Positions 25,699 to 34,668 of a DNA stretch of 64,000 bases are shown here, piece after piece. The notes beneath the pieces are model-generated. The model was not told where the DNA came from and ran no database searches. It was given only the letters and a program-made list of their open reading frames with translations. Each line of letters opens with the position of its first letter. Position 1 is the first letter of the stretch. A program made the translations under genes and the position numbers. Source of the stretch: RYN-230 sp963813975. Lineage in GTDB: Bacteria; Actinomycetota; Actinomycetes; Streptosporangiales; Streptosporangiaceae. The DNA is taken from positions 248,001 through 312,000 of the forward strand of contig CAWFAP010000007.1 in NCBI GenBank assembly GCA_963813975.1, in the 5' to 3' direction.

Positions 25699-26637
25699 AT
25701 CACCGTCTCTGACCTGGGCGAATTCGGGCTAATCGCGGTGCTGGCCGCCCGTTTTCCGGCGGCCACGGCCACGCTCCTGGGCATCGGCGACGACGCGGCG
25801 GTCCTCGCCGCCCCGGACGGCCGCGTGGTGGCCAGCACCGACCTGCTGATCGAGGACCGGCACTTCCGCCGCGACTGGTCATCGGCCCGGGAAATCGGCG
25901 GCAAGGCGGCGGCGCAGAACCTCGCGGACATCGCGGCCATGGGCGCGGTGCCGACCGCCCTCCTGGTGGGCCTGGCGGCGCCCGGGGACCTGCCGGTGGC
26001 GTGGGCCGAGGGCATGGCGGCCGGCCTGGCCGAGGAATGCTCCCGGGTCGGCGCGGCCGTGGCCGGCGGGGACCTCTCGGGCGCGCCCCTGATCATGCTG
26101 GCCGTGACCGCGCTGGGTGACCTGGCGGGGCGGGCTCCCGTCACCCGCTCCGGGGCCCGTCCCGGGGACCTGGTGGCCGTGGCGGGCGTGCTCGGGCACT
26201 CCGCGGCCGGGCTGGCCCTGCTCCGGGCCGGGCTGACCGAGCCCGCTGGGCTGGTGGCCGCGCACCGCTGGCCGCATCCGGACTACGCCGCGGGGCCGGA
26301 GGCGGCGCGGCTGGGGGCGACATCGATGATCGACGTCAGCGACGGCCTGGTCCAGGATCTGGGGCACCTGGCCGGGCAGAGTGGGGTCCGCATCGACGTG
26401 GCCTCCGCCCCGCTGCCCATCAGTAACGCTTTGCGGTCGGCGGCAGATGCACTAGGTGATCAGGACCCGCTGGGCTGGGTGCTGCACGGCGGCGAGGACC
26501 ACGCCCTGGTGGCGACGTTCCCGCCGGAGACTGCGCTGACCGGGCGCTGGTCGGTGCTGGGGCAGGTCCGGGGGGGCGAGGGAGTATGGGTAGATTCGCG
26601 GCGCTCTGAGAGGTTGTCCGGATGGAACCATTTTTGA
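25699..26637 (+). CDS. thiL: Thiamine-monophosphate kinase, start codon uncertain
   Basis: Phosphorylates thiamine monophosphate to the active pyrophosphate; about 312 aa. Motifs are LGEFGLI at the N-terminus, the nucleotide/metal site LGIGDDAAVL, STDLLIEDRHF, MIDVSDGLVQDL and WVLHGGEDHALVA. Homologues start at a residue matching ATC 25699, which follows a GGGAGG at the right distance. The only in-frame ATG upstream (25603) lies inside the divergent RAM gene and would add an unrelated extension. A rare ATC start or a base error (ATG read as ATC) are both possible. Confidence 0.88.
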   Translation: MTVSDLGEFGLIAVLAARFPAATATLLGIGDDAAVLAAPDGRVVASTDLLIEDRHFRRDWSSAREIGGKAAAQNLADIAAMGAVPTALLVGLAAPGDLPVAWAEGMAAGLAEECSRVGAAVAGGDLSGAPLIMLAVTALGDLAGRAPVTRSGARPGDLVAVAGVLGHSAAGLALLRAGLTEPAGLVAAHRWPHPDYAAGPEAARLGATSMIDVSDGLVQDLGHLAGQSGVRIDVASAPLPISNALRSAADALGDQDPLGWVLHGGEDHALVATFPPETALTGRWSVLGQVRGGEGVWVDSRRSERLSGWNHF

Positions 26638-26713
26638 GGCCCGACCAACCGTCGCTCCCTGTATCCATCAAATTACAAGCGTGTCACTATAGTTAGCCCG
26701 CCCTTTTCGTAGG

Positions 26714-26719
26714 TATAAA
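26714..26719 (+). promoter_or_regulatory. Possible -10 box for a leaderless message
   Basis: TATAAA ends seven bases before the ATG at 26727, which would place the transcript start at the initiation codon. The surrounding 26650-26720 is AT-rich relative to the window. A second candidate, TATAGT, is at 26688-26693. Confidence 0.35.
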
Positions 26720-26726
26720 CCCCCCA

Positions 26727-27584
26727 ATGCGATCACCGGGCAGGAGAGCAGCGCCTCGGCACCGGGCGCCGTCCGCGGCGTCCCGGGCGCGGTCCGAGGC
26801 GGCCCATGGGAGGCGGGGGGCGGACGGCCCGGCGCCGGGTGAAGAGCCGCCGCCCCGGGAGCCGCCCCGGGAGCGTCCGGCCCGGGAGCGTGCGGGCCGG
26901 GAGCGTGCGGGCCGGGAGCGTGCGGGCCGGAAGCGAATCAGCCCGGCGCTGCGCAGGCTCGTGGTCACCCCCACGTTCGCGGCCGCCCTGGGCGTGGTCG
27001 TGGCCGCGTTCCTGGCCGCCAACATGTCCCGGACCGTGCTGCACTTCAGCGCCCCCATCCCGGGTAACCAGTGCTCCTCCGGGGACTGCCATGTCCAGCA
27101 GCCGCACGCCGGCACGCTGGCCTCGGCCCGTCCTGGCGTGCCCATCACGCCCAGCGACCCGGCCGCCTCCGGCCCGGCCCGGGCGCTCCGGCCCGGGGGG
27201 ACCGCCTCCGCGAGCGGGGGCGGGGGGAGTGGCGCGCCGCAGCCCAGCGTGAGCAGCCAGCCGGTCAGCATCACGTACCAGCAGGTGGAGCAGTGGTCGG
27301 GGGGCTTCGCCGACCAGATCACGATCAGCGGCCTGGGCGGGATGGGAGCCCGCGCCTGGAGCCTGGCCTTCGGCTACCCCGGGGCCCGCATCGACGGTGT
27401 CCAGGGCGCGCGCTGGGAGCCGGGCAGCGGCGGTAGGGGGGTGGCCCGCGGCGTTATCTGGCCCGGCGGTCAGACGCGGGATTCCGCGGACCCGGTGCGG
27501 CTCATGGTCATCGTGGATGGCCAGCCGGCCCCGCCCTCCGGCTGCACGCTGGACGGTGCGCCCTGCGCGTTCAGCGTCCCCTGA
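26727..27584 (+). CDS. Membrane-anchored protein with CBM2-like C-terminal domain
   Basis: Protein of 285 aa. Residues 1-75 are arginine- and proline-rich and contain RERAG pentapeptide repeats. A single membrane span follows (about 82-100). The outside part has a Ser/Gly linker and, from about 175, a domain resembling cellulose-binding module family 2: YQQVEQWSGGFADQITISGL, WSLAFGYPGARIDGVQGARW, and two C-terminal cysteines (CTLDGAPC). Two further cysteines at CSSGDC follow the membrane span. Orientation by the positive-inside rule puts the CBM2-like domain outside. A polysaccharide-binding role is inferred from fold resemblance only. Confidence 0.6.
   Translation: MRSPGRRAAPRHRAPSAASRARSEAAHGRRGADGPAPGEEPPPREPPRERPARERAGRERAGRERAGRKRISPALRRLVVTPTFAAALGVVVAAFLAANMSRTVLHFSAPIPGNQCSSGDCHVQQPHAGTLASARPGVPITPSDPAASGPARALRPGGTASASGGGGSGAPQPSVSSQPVSITYQQVEQWSGGFADQITISGLGGMGARAWSLAFGYPGARIDGVQGARWEPGSGGRGVARGVIWPGGQTRDSADPVRLMVIVDGQPAPPSGCTLDGAPCAFSVP
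26868..26936. repeat. 15-nt tandem array in the CBM2-like gene
   Basis: Units of CGGGAGCGTGCGGGC encode RERAG; three to four copies, the last ending in GGAAGCG (RKR). Confidence 0.8.
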
Positions 27585-27636
27585 CCGGGGTACCGGGCGG
27601 CGGCTGGTGCATGCCCGGGGCAGCAGCGGCTGCCGG

Positions 27637-27822
27637 TTAGCGGGTGACCTTGCCGGCCTTGATGCAGGACGTGCAGACCCGTATACGCCGGCGGGTTCCG
27701 CCCGCGGTGGCCCGGATGATCTGGATGTTCGGGTTCCAGCGGCGCGGGGTGCGGCGGTGGGAGTGGGAGACGTTGTTGCCGAATCCCGGCCCCTTGCCGC
27801 AGATCTCGCAGACAGCAGACAC
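27637..27822 (-). CDS. rpmB: Ribosomal protein bL28 (zinc-binding form)
   Basis: Large-subunit protein of 61 aa with two CxxC pairs (CEIC near the N-terminus and CTSC near the C-terminus), i.e. the zinc-ribbon C+ form. HSHRRTPRRWNPNIQ is typical of L28. The GTG at 27822 (V-S-A-V-C-E-I-C) has GGGAG seven bases upstream. The longer open frame is spurious. Divergent from recG. Confidence 0.93.
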   Translation of the reverse strand: MSAVCEICGKGPGFGNNVSHSHRRTPRRWNPNIQIIRATAGGTRRRIRVCTSCIKAGKVTR

Positions 27823-28027
27823 GGGGTGCTCCCTTGCAGAACTCGGATGATGGCCGATGCGCCCGGGCCCAGGCTCTCCGGGCGGAGATGCTCCGCCGCA
27901 GCCGTGCCCTCGGGCAGCGCTCAGGATAACCGACCAGCGGCCCCGAACGCGAATCAGCGCCGGCGCCGGCGGGCTGGCCCGCGTGGCCGGGCGTTCTCGT
28001 CGGTACCGCACCCTATCCTGTGAGGCC

Positions 28028-30310
28028 ATGGCGAGGCTTGATGACCCGCTCGACCGGGAGTTCGGCCCGAAGACGGCCAAGGTCCTGGCCCGCGCGCTGG
28101 ACGTGCACACCGTGGGCGAGCTGCTGCGGCACTACCCGCGCCGCTACGAGCAGCGGGGCGAGCTGACCGACCTGGCCTCGCTGCGCGACGGCGAGCACGT
28201 CACGGTGCTGGCCCAGATCTCCGCCGTCACCAGCCGGATGATGAAGAACCGGCGCGCGAAGCTCACCGAGGTGACCGTCACCGACGGCCGCGGCACGCTG
28301 ACCCTGGCCTTCTTCGGGCAGCCATGGCGGGAGCGAGAAATGAAGCCCGGGCTGCACGGCCTGTTCGCCGGCCAGGTGTCCTCCTACGGGCGCAAGCGCC
28401 AGCTCATCCACCCCGACTGCGAGCTGCTGGGCACGGCGGACCCGGGCACCGAGATGGCCGCCGAGCATGCGGCCCAGATCATCCCGGTGTACCCGGCCAG
28501 CCGGGAGATGGCGTCCTGGAAGATCGCCAAGGCCATCGGGACCGTGCTGGACACCCTCGACATCGCTGACGACCCGCTGCCCGCCGAGGTCCGCACCCGG
28601 TACGGGCTGCAGAGCCAGCTGGCCGCCTGGCACGGCATCCACCGCCCGGTGGAGTACGCGGAGATCGAGCCGGCCCGGCTCCGGCTCAAGTGGGACGAGG
28701 CGTTCGTGCTCCAGGCCGTGCTGGCCCAGCGGCGCCGGGCCGAGGACACGCTGCCGGCCACCGCCCGCATCCCGCGGCGTGGCGGCCTGCTCGAGGCGTT
28801 CGACGCCCGGCTGCCGTTCGCGCTGACCAAAGGCCAGCTCGCGGCCGGCGAGGAGATCACCACCGCGCTGTGCCGCGAGCACCCGATGCACCGGCTGCTG
28901 CAGGGCGAGGTGGGCTCCGGCAAGACCCTGGTGGCGGTCCGGGCCATGCTCCAGGTCATCGACGACGGCGGGCAGGCCGCCCTGCTTGCGCCCACCGAGG
29001 TCCTGGCCCAGCAGCACTACCGATCCATAACGCAACTGCTCGGCCCGCTCGCCCGGGCCGGCGAGCTCGACGGCGCGGACCATGCCACCCGCGTGGCCCT
29101 GCTCACGGGATCGCAGGGGGCCAAAGCGCGCCGGGCCGCCCTGGACGAGGTGGCCTCGGGGGCGGCGGGGATCGTGATCGGCACCCACACCCTGCTGTAT
29201 CACCGGGTACGGCTCGACGATCAGATCGTTTTTGCTGATCTGGGCCTGGCGGTGATCGATGAGCAGCACCGGTTCGGGGTCCAGCAGCGGGACGCGCTGC
29301 GCGAGAGGGCCCGGGGCAGCCGCCCGCACGTGCTGGTCATGACGGCCACGCCGATCCCGCGCACGGTGGCCATGACCGTCTACGGCGACCTGGACGTGTC
29401 CACGCTGACCGAGCTGCCCGCCGGGCGGGCTCCGATCACCACGCACGTGGTACCCGCCGCGGACAAGCCGCACTACCTCGCGCGGACCTGGGAGCGGCTG
29501 CGCGAGGAGGTGGCGGGCGGCGGCCAGGCCTACGTGGTCTGCCCGCGCATCGGCGCCGAGGACGGCGAGAGGCAGGCAGACCCGGCCGCGGGGGAGCCGG
29601 ACGCGACCGGGCCGGGCGAGGGGGTGGGCCCGGCCGGCGGCCGCCTGGACGACGACACCGACGGTGAGTACGAGCTCTACGAGGAGGACGCTGAGCGGCC
29701 GCCGCGGTCGGTCGTGGACCTGATGGCCGAGCTGGCTGAGGGCCCGCTGGCCGGGCTGCGGATGCGCATGCTGCACGGGCGGATGCCCGCCGAGGACAAG
29801 GATGCGGCGATGCGTGCCTTCGCCGACGGCTCCGTGGACGTGCTGGTGGCGACCACGGTCGTGGAGGTCGGCGTGGACGTGCCCAACGCGACCATCATGG
29901 TGATCATGGACGCGGACCGGTTCGGCGTGTCCCAGCTGCACCAGCTGCGCGGCCGGGTCGGCCGGGGCGGCAAGCCCGGGCTGTGCCTGCTGGTCACGGA
30001 CTCACCCCCGGGCAGCCCCGCGCGTGAGCGCCTGGAAGCGGTCGCGGCCACCGTGGACGGGTTCGCGCTGTCCCGGCTCGACCTCGAGCAGCGCCGGGAG
30101 GGGAACGTGCTCGGCGCCGCGCAGGCGGGCCGCAAGTCCGGCCTGAAGATGCTGACCCTGCTGCGGGACGAGGATCTGATCGTGCAGGCCCGGGCGGAGG
30201 CCCAGGCGCTGGTGGACGCCGATCCCCAGCTGGCCGGCCACCCCGCCCTGATCAGCGCGATCCGGGTGCTGCTGGACGAGGAACAGGCCAAGTTCCTGGA
30301 GAAGGCGTGA
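28028..30310 (+). CDS. recG: ATP-dependent DNA helicase RecG
   Basis: Fork-reversal helicase of 760 aa acting on stalled replication forks and Holliday junctions. The N-terminal wedge/OB domain (about 50-140) includes LTLAFFGQPW. The helicase core has Walker A GEVGSGKT (293-300), DEQH (411-414), TATPIPRT and QLRGRVGRGG. An acidic insert of about 45 residues (near 515-560, rich in Asp/Glu/Gly) separates helicase motifs and is not in E. coli RecG. The ATG at 28028 matches the family N-terminus. rsmD and coaD follow. Confidence 0.96.
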   Translation: MARLDDPLDREFGPKTAKVLARALDVHTVGELLRHYPRRYEQRGELTDLASLRDGEHVTVLAQISAVTSRMMKNRRAKLTEVTVTDGRGTLTLAFFGQPWREREMKPGLHGLFAGQVSSYGRKRQLIHPDCELLGTADPGTEMAAEHAAQIIPVYPASREMASWKIAKAIGTVLDTLDIADDPLPAEVRTRYGLQSQLAAWHGIHRPVEYAEIEPARLRLKWDEAFVLQAVLAQRRRAEDTLPATARIPRRGGLLEAFDARLPFALTKGQLAAGEEITTALCREHPMHRLLQGEVGSGKTLVAVRAMLQVIDDGGQAALLAPTEVLAQQHYRSITQLLGPLARAGELDGADHATRVALLTGSQGAKARRAALDEVASGAAGIVIGTHTLLYHRVRLDDQIVFADLGLAVIDEQHRFGVQQRDALRERARGSRPHVLVMTATPIPRTVAMTVYGDLDVSTLTELPAGRAPITTHVVPAADKPHYLARTWERLREEVAGGGQAYVVCPRIGAEDGERQADPAAGEPDATGPGEGVGPAGGRLDDDTDGEYELYEEDAERPPRSVVDLMAELAEGPLAGLRMRMLHGRMPAEDKDAAMRAFADGSVDVLVATTVVEVGVDVPNATIMVIMDADRFGVSQLHQLRGRVGRGGKPGLCLLVTDSPPGSPARERLEAVAATVDGFALSRLDLEQRREGNVLGAAQAGRKSGLKMLTLLRDEDLIVQARAEAQALVDADPQLAGHPALISAIRVLLDEEQAKFLEKA

Positions 30311-30332
30311 TCCGGACGCCGGGGCTGGCGGG

Positions 30333-30919
30333 GTGACCCGGGTCATCGCCGGAACGGCGGGGGGCCGCCGGCTGGCCGTCCCGGCGGGCCGGCTCACCCG
30401 GCCGACCAGCGACCGGGCCCGGGAAGGGCTGTTCGGCACGCTCGTGGCGCTGCACGGTCCCCTGGACGGGGCGTGCGTCCTCGACCTGTACGCGGGCTCG
30501 GGTGCGGTGGGCCTGGAGGCGCTCTCCCGCGGCGCGCGGCGGGCGCTGCTCGTGGAGGCGGACGCGCGGGCCGCCCGGGTGATCCGCGGCAACATCGAGG
30601 CCGTCGGGCTGAGCGGGGCCGAGCTGGTCACCGACCGGGTGGACCGGCTGCTCAGCCGGGGGCCGGCCCGGACCGCTACGACCTGGCCGTGGCCGACCCG
30701 CCGTACGCGGTGACCGGGGACGAGGTGACGGGGATGCTGGCCGCCCTGGCCGGCCCGGGCTGGCTGGCCCCCGGGGCGGTCGTCGCGGTGGAGCGGGCCA
30801 CGAGGTCCGGCCCGGTCAGCTGGCCGCCGGGGTACACACCGGACCGGTCGAGGCGTTATGGCGATACGACGTTCTGGTACGGTCTCGCCGCAGGCGCCCC
30901 GTCGGCGGAAGCACCGTGA
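30333..30919 (+). CDS. rsmD: 16S rRNA (guanine(966)-N2)-methyltransferase, frameshifted as sequenced
   Basis: SAM-dependent methyltransferase, about 195 aa if repaired. The first part (GTG 30333) has RVIAGTAGGRRL, RPTSDRAREGLF and the SAM motif VLDLYAGSGAVGLEALSRGA. The catalytic motif ADPPYA and the remainder to 30919 lie in a different frame. The frame changes at the run of five G at 30658-30662. One more G gives SRGAGPDRYDLAVADPPY, a smooth family sequence. A lost base in a homopolymer, in the assembly or the genome, is the simplest reading. It sits between recG and coaD as in other actinobacteria. Confidence 0.88.
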
Positions 30920-30957
30920 TGGGCAGCGCAAACGGTGTGACGGAAGGGCGTGACCGC

Positions 30958-31437
30958 GTGCGTCGTGTCGCCTGTCCAGGCTCGTTCGATCCGGTGACCA
31001 ACGGCCATCTCGACATCATCAGCCGGGCCGCCCTGCTGCACGACGAGGTGATCGTCGTGGTCGGCGCCAACCAGTCGAAACACGGCCTGTTCACGGTGGA
31101 GGAACGGGTCGAGATGCTCCGCGACGTGACCTCCGGGCTGAAGAACGTCGAGGTCGGCACGTTCCGGGGGCTGCTCGTCCAGTTCTGCAAGGACAACGAC
31201 ATCTCGGCCATCGTGAAGGGCCTGCGGGCGGTCAGCGACTTTGAGTACGAGATGGAGATGGCCCAGATGAACTACCGTCTCGCGGAGATCGAGACGCTGT
31301 TCATCGCGGCCAACCCGGTGTACAGCTTCCTGCGGTCCAGCCTGGTCAAGGAGATCTGCCGGTACGGGGGCGATGTCAGCTCGCTGGTCCCGGAGCTGGT
31401 GTTCGACCGGCTGCAGGAGCGGCTCGGCTCGCCCTGA
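30958..31437 (+). CDS. coaD: Phosphopantetheine adenylyltransferase
   Basis: Penultimate enzyme of coenzyme A synthesis, 159 aa. It shows the nucleotidyltransferase motif PGSFDPVTNGHLDII at the N-terminus, QFCKDNDISAIVKGLRAVSDFEYE and the C-terminal YSFLRSSLVKEI. The GTG at 30958 is chosen because GGAAGGG lies nine bases upstream and the protein then starts directly with the family sequence. The open frame to 30916 overlaps the rsmD stop. Confidence 0.95.
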   Translation: MRRVACPGSFDPVTNGHLDIISRAALLHDEVIVVVGANQSKHGLFTVEERVEMLRDVTSGLKNVEVGTFRGLLVQFCKDNDISAIVKGLRAVSDFEYEMEMAQMNYRLAEIETLFIAANPVYSFLRSSLVKEICRYGGDVSSLVPELVFDRLQERLGSP

Positions 31438-31531
31438 GCGCCGGGCGCTGCCCGGCCCCGGCCCGGGTCCGGCCCGGGTCCGCGGCATCAGGCCCGCGCG
31501 AGGCGATCGCGCCGGGGACTCACGCGCTGAG

Positions 31532-31560
31532 TTGGGAATCAGCTGGTCCCCGGGTAAGCT
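31532..31560 (+). promoter_or_regulatory. Promoter of the DUF177-rpmF-rnc operon
   Basis: TTGGGA (31532-31537), a 17-nt spacer, TAAGCT (31555-31560). It lies 34 nt before the DUF177 start. Confidence 0.45.
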
Positions 31561-31594
31561 GATCCACTCAACCTCGCCAGACACCGTACTTGCT

Positions 31595-32266
31595 ATGCCA
31601 CAGTCACGAAAAAACTCATCGGCGCGACTCGATCCGCGCAAGCCCCTGGTCTTCAGCACCCTCGACCTCGGCCGTAGCCCCGGATCGGAGTACTCGCAAA
31701 AGCGCACTGTCCCGGCTCCCGCATACGTGGAGGCCGGGCTGGCCGGCGTGGCCGAAGGCAGTGATGTGGAACTCGACGTCCGCATGGAGGCGGTGTCCGA
31801 AGGAGTCCTGGTCACGGCGACGGCCCGGGCCCAGGTCACGGGGGAGTGCGCGCGGTGCCTGGAACCGGTCAGCCAGCCGGTGGAGGTCCGGGCCCAGGAA
31901 TTGTTCGCCTATTCCGCGGACGACGGCCAGGCCGACGCCGAAGGGTACTCTCTGCAGGGGGACCTGCTCGATTTCGAGCCGGTCCTGCATGATGCACTCG
32001 TACTTGCGCTGCCCCTCGCGCCGCTGTGCCAGGCGGACTGCCCGGGGCTGTGCGTGGAGTGCGGGGTGCCGCTCGCCCAGGCCGGGCCCGACCACGGGCA
32101 CGGCCCGGCCATCGATCCACGGTGGGCCAGCCTCCAGCAGGCTGCCTCACGGCCCGGTGGTCTCGGGGGGAGTACTGGGCAGGGCGCGGGCGGATCCGAG
32201 CTCGGTGAAACGGAAATGAACGGGAACGGCCGGCGGACACCCTCCGCGGGCGAACCGGACGATTAG
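31595..32266 (+). CDS. DUF177 (YceD-like) protein
   Basis: Protein of 223 aa of the YceD/DUF177 family, encoded next to rpmF in most bacteria and linked to 23S rRNA accumulation. Cysteine pairs GECARCLEP and DCPGLCVECG suggest metal binding. The ATG at 31595 gives MPQSRKNSSARLDPRKP. No Shine-Dalgarno is seen. A glycine-rich tail follows the cysteine region. Overlap-free spacing of 23 bp to rpmF fits an operon. Confidence 0.9.
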   Translation: MPQSRKNSSARLDPRKPLVFSTLDLGRSPGSEYSQKRTVPAPAYVEAGLAGVAEGSDVELDVRMEAVSEGVLVTATARAQVTGECARCLEPVSQPVEVRAQELFAYSADDGQADAEGYSLQGDLLDFEPVLHDALVLALPLAPLCQADCPGLCVECGVPLAQAGPDHGHGPAIDPRWASLQQAASRPGGLGGSTGQGAGGSELGETEMNGNGRRTPSAGEPDD

Positions 32267-32289
32267 TACAGAACTGTTAGGAGAGTCAC

Positions 32290-32466
32290 GTGGCTGTTCC
32301 CAAGCGGCGGATGTCACGCAGCAACACGAGGTCCCGCCGGGCACAGTGGAAGACGTCGGCGCCGAGCCTGGTGCGCTGCCCGCAGTGCCGGGACCCGAAG
32401 CTTCCGCACACGGCCTGCCCGACGTGCGGAACATACAACCGTCGTCAGGTGATCACCCCCACCTGA
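32290..32466 (+). CDS. rpmF: Ribosomal protein bL32
   Basis: Large-subunit protein of 58 aa reading V-A-V-P-K-R-R-M-S-R-S-N-T-R-S from GTG 32290, with zinc-ribbon cysteines CPQC and CPTC. AGGAGAG lies just upstream. It is placed between DUF177 and rnc, as is usual. Confidence 0.95.
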   Translation: MAVPKRRMSRSNTRSRRAQWKTSAPSLVRCPQCRDPKLPHTACPTCGTYNRRQVITPT

Positions 32467-32485
32467 TGCGCTGAAAGGGCACGGC

Positions 32486-33355
32486 GTGAGAGGCGGGTCA
32501 AACGGCGGCGCGGCAGCCAGACCGGACGGTTCGGAGCTGCTGCGGGCGATCGACACCGGGATGAGCCCGGCGTTGCTCGAGCGCGCTCTCACGCACCGGT
32601 CCTACGCGTACGAGAACGGCGGGCTGCCCACCAACGAGCGGCTCGAGTTCCTGGGGGACGCGGTCCTCGGCCTTATCGTGACGGACACCCTGTTCCGTAA
32701 GTATCCCGACCTGCCCGAAGGCCAGCTGGCCAAGCTGCGGGCGGCCGTGGTCCAGATGCGGGCGCTCGCCGAGGTGGCCCGGTCCCTGCGGCTCGGCTCC
32801 TACGTGCGGCTCGGCCGGGGCGAAGAGGGCACCGGGGGGCGTGACAAGTCCTCGATCCTGGCCGACACACTCGAGGCCCTGATCGGCGCGGTCTACTTCG
32901 AGTGCGGCCTGGCCGCCGCGGACCGCCTGGTGCACCGCCTGTTCGACCCGGTCATCGACCGCTCCGCGGGTCTCGGCGCCGGGCTGGACTGGAAGACCTC
33001 GCTGCAAGAGCTCACCGCCTCCGGCTTCCTGGGCGTCCCCGAGTATCACGTCGAGGAAAGCGGCCCGGACCACCAGAAGTTCTTCCGCGCGTCGGTCCGC
33101 GTGGGGGGCCGGACGTATGGATCCGGATCCGGGCGCTCGAAGAAGGAAGCTGAGCAGCAGGCAGCCGAGGCGGCCTGGAACGCGATCAGCAACGGAACCG
33201 CGAGCGGCGCGGCGGGTGGTGGCCCTTCCGGGAACGGCTCGGCCGGGAACAGCGCCCCCGGCCAGCTGGCGAACGGTGCCCATCCGGCCGCGGGTAACGC
33301 GGGTTCCCCGCCTGTTCCGCACGCCCCGCCCAGGGACGAGCCAGCCAGCGGCTGA
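32486..33355 (+). CDS. rnc: Ribonuclease III
   Basis: Double-strand-specific endoribonuclease, 289 aa, for rRNA and mRNA processing. The RNase III signature NERLEFLGDAVLGL is at about 50-63, the second acidic site DTLEALIGAVYFE at about 131-143, and the dsRBD spans about 170-243. A Gly/Ser/Asn/Pro-rich tail of about 45 residues follows and is not needed in other RNases III. It starts 19 bp after rpmF; mutM begins 2 bp after its stop. Confidence 0.95.
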   Translation: MRGGSNGGAAARPDGSELLRAIDTGMSPALLERALTHRSYAYENGGLPTNERLEFLGDAVLGLIVTDTLFRKYPDLPEGQLAKLRAAVVQMRALAEVARSLRLGSYVRLGRGEEGTGGRDKSSILADTLEALIGAVYFECGLAAADRLVHRLFDPVIDRSAGLGAGLDWKTSLQELTASGFLGVPEYHVEESGPDHQKFFRASVRVGGRTYGSGSGRSKKEAEQQAAEAAWNAISNGTASGAAGGGPSGNGSAGNSAPGQLANGAHPAAGNAGSPPVPHAPPRDEPASG

Positions 33356-33357
33356 CC

Positions 33358-34236
33358 GTGCCTGAGCTCCCCGAGGTCGAAACCGTCCGCAGCGGCCTCG
33401 ACAAGCATGTGGTGGGCCGCACCATCGACACGGTCGAAGTGCTCCACCCGCGGGCCGTGCGCCGGCATCTGGCCGGGCCGGCCGACTTCGAGGCGGTACT
33501 GAGCGGCCGGACCGTCACCGGAGCGCGCCGCCGCGGCAAGTACCTGTGGCTGCCGGTCGGCGAGGATGCGCTGCTCGCTCACCTGGGGATGAGCGGTCAG
33601 CTGCTGGTCGGCGATCCGGGGCGCCCCGTGTCCGGGCACGTCCGGGCCCGGTTCACGTTCACCGACCAGGGACCCGACCTGCGTTTCACCGACCAGCGGA
33701 CGTTCGGTCACCTGGTCTGGGCCAGCGGTGGCGCGGACCTGCCGCCGCTGATCGCCCACATTGCGCCCGACCCGTTCGAGGCCGCCTTCGATGACGGCGT
33801 GTTCATCACCCGGCTGCGAGCCCGGCGCACCGGCCTGAAACGGGCCCTGCTCGACCAGTCACTGGTCAGCGGGATCGGCAACATCTACGCCGACGAGGCT
33901 CTCTGGCGGGCCCGGCTGCACTGGGCCCGGGCCACCGACACGCTCACCCAGGCCGAGGCGGCCCGCACCCTCGTGGCGGTCCGCGAGGTCCTGGCGGACG
34001 CACTGCGGGCCGGCGGGACCTCATTCGACAGCCTCTACGTCAACGTCAACGGCGAGAGCGGCTACTTCTCGCGGTCACTGTGCGTATACGGACAGGAGGG
34101 CCAGCCCTGCCCGAGATGCGGGACACCTATCCGCCGCGCGGCGTTCATGAATCGATCTGCCTATAGCTGCCCGCGTTGCCAGCCGCAGCCGCGCGCTCGG
34201 CGCTATCATGGTGACCTGCACGATCGCTCAACTTGA
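33358..34236 (+). CDS. mutM: Formamidopyrimidine-DNA glycosylase
   Basis: Base-excision repair enzyme removing 8-oxoguanine, 292 aa. The catalytic Pro-Glu follows the initiator (PELPEVETVRSGL), with the lysine loop RRRGKYLWLPV, the H2TH region (DQSLVSGIGNIYADEALW) and a C-terminal zinc finger with CPRCGTPI and CPRCQ. The GTG start lies directly after rnc, suggesting coupling. Confidence 0.96.
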   Translation: MPELPEVETVRSGLDKHVVGRTIDTVEVLHPRAVRRHLAGPADFEAVLSGRTVTGARRRGKYLWLPVGEDALLAHLGMSGQLLVGDPGRPVSGHVRARFTFTDQGPDLRFTDQRTFGHLVWASGGADLPPLIAHIAPDPFEAAFDDGVFITRLRARRTGLKRALLDQSLVSGIGNIYADEALWRARLHWARATDTLTQAEAARTLVAVREVLADALRAGGTSFDSLYVNVNGESGYFSRSLCVYGQEGQPCPRCGTPIRRAAFMNRSAYSCPRCQPQPRARRYHGDLHDRST

Positions 34237-34343
34237 CCGGATACTCGCGGGGTGGGACCCTAGAGGTGTCACACCTGCGCGCACTCTCGCGATTCTTCGC
34301 GTGTGCGCCCACTCTGGTCACTCAGTGTGGAGGACCCATTACA

Positions 34344-34538
34344 ATGGCGAAGGCTCTACTCGGCCACGTCGGCGGGCCTGATCCCCGCATCGTCTCTGAG
34401 ATGCGCCGTCTTCAGCAGCGAGTACGTGACCTGGAGGCTGAGCTTGTCAGGCTCCAGGACATGAACGACGCGCTAGCTGCGGAAGTCGGACCTGAATTGC
34501 TCGTTGCTGATCGGGAGCGCGAGCCGGCCCTCACCTGA
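34344..34538 (+). CDS. Small conserved coiled-coil protein
   Basis: Protein of 64 aa starting MAKALLGHVGGPDPRIVSEM, then a heptad-like helix (RRLQQRVRDLEAELVRLQ) and an acidic end. Very similar small proteins are found, from memory, between mutM and smc in Streptomyces. GGAGG is well placed before the ATG. The short helix next to smc invites a link to DNA or chromosome organisation, but that is only inference from position. Confidence 0.8.
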   Translation: MAKALLGHVGGPDPRIVSEMRRLQQRVRDLEAELVRLQDMNDALAAEVGPELLVADREREPALT

Positions 34539-34668
34539 GGTGCCGCTGTAGTCATCACGAACCAGGGACGCCCCAGTATCCCTATTCGTTGTTGCGCCGG
34601 TAAAGTTTTGGCGTTCTTCCGGTAATTACTTCGCCGTCCGGGCGTTCTGGCGTCCCGGTTGGCTCGTA

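Noticed and set aside
28013..29941. Minus-strand open frame of 642 codons opposite recG
   Set aside because: Low-complexity His/Gly/Arg product, no motifs, no ribosome site.
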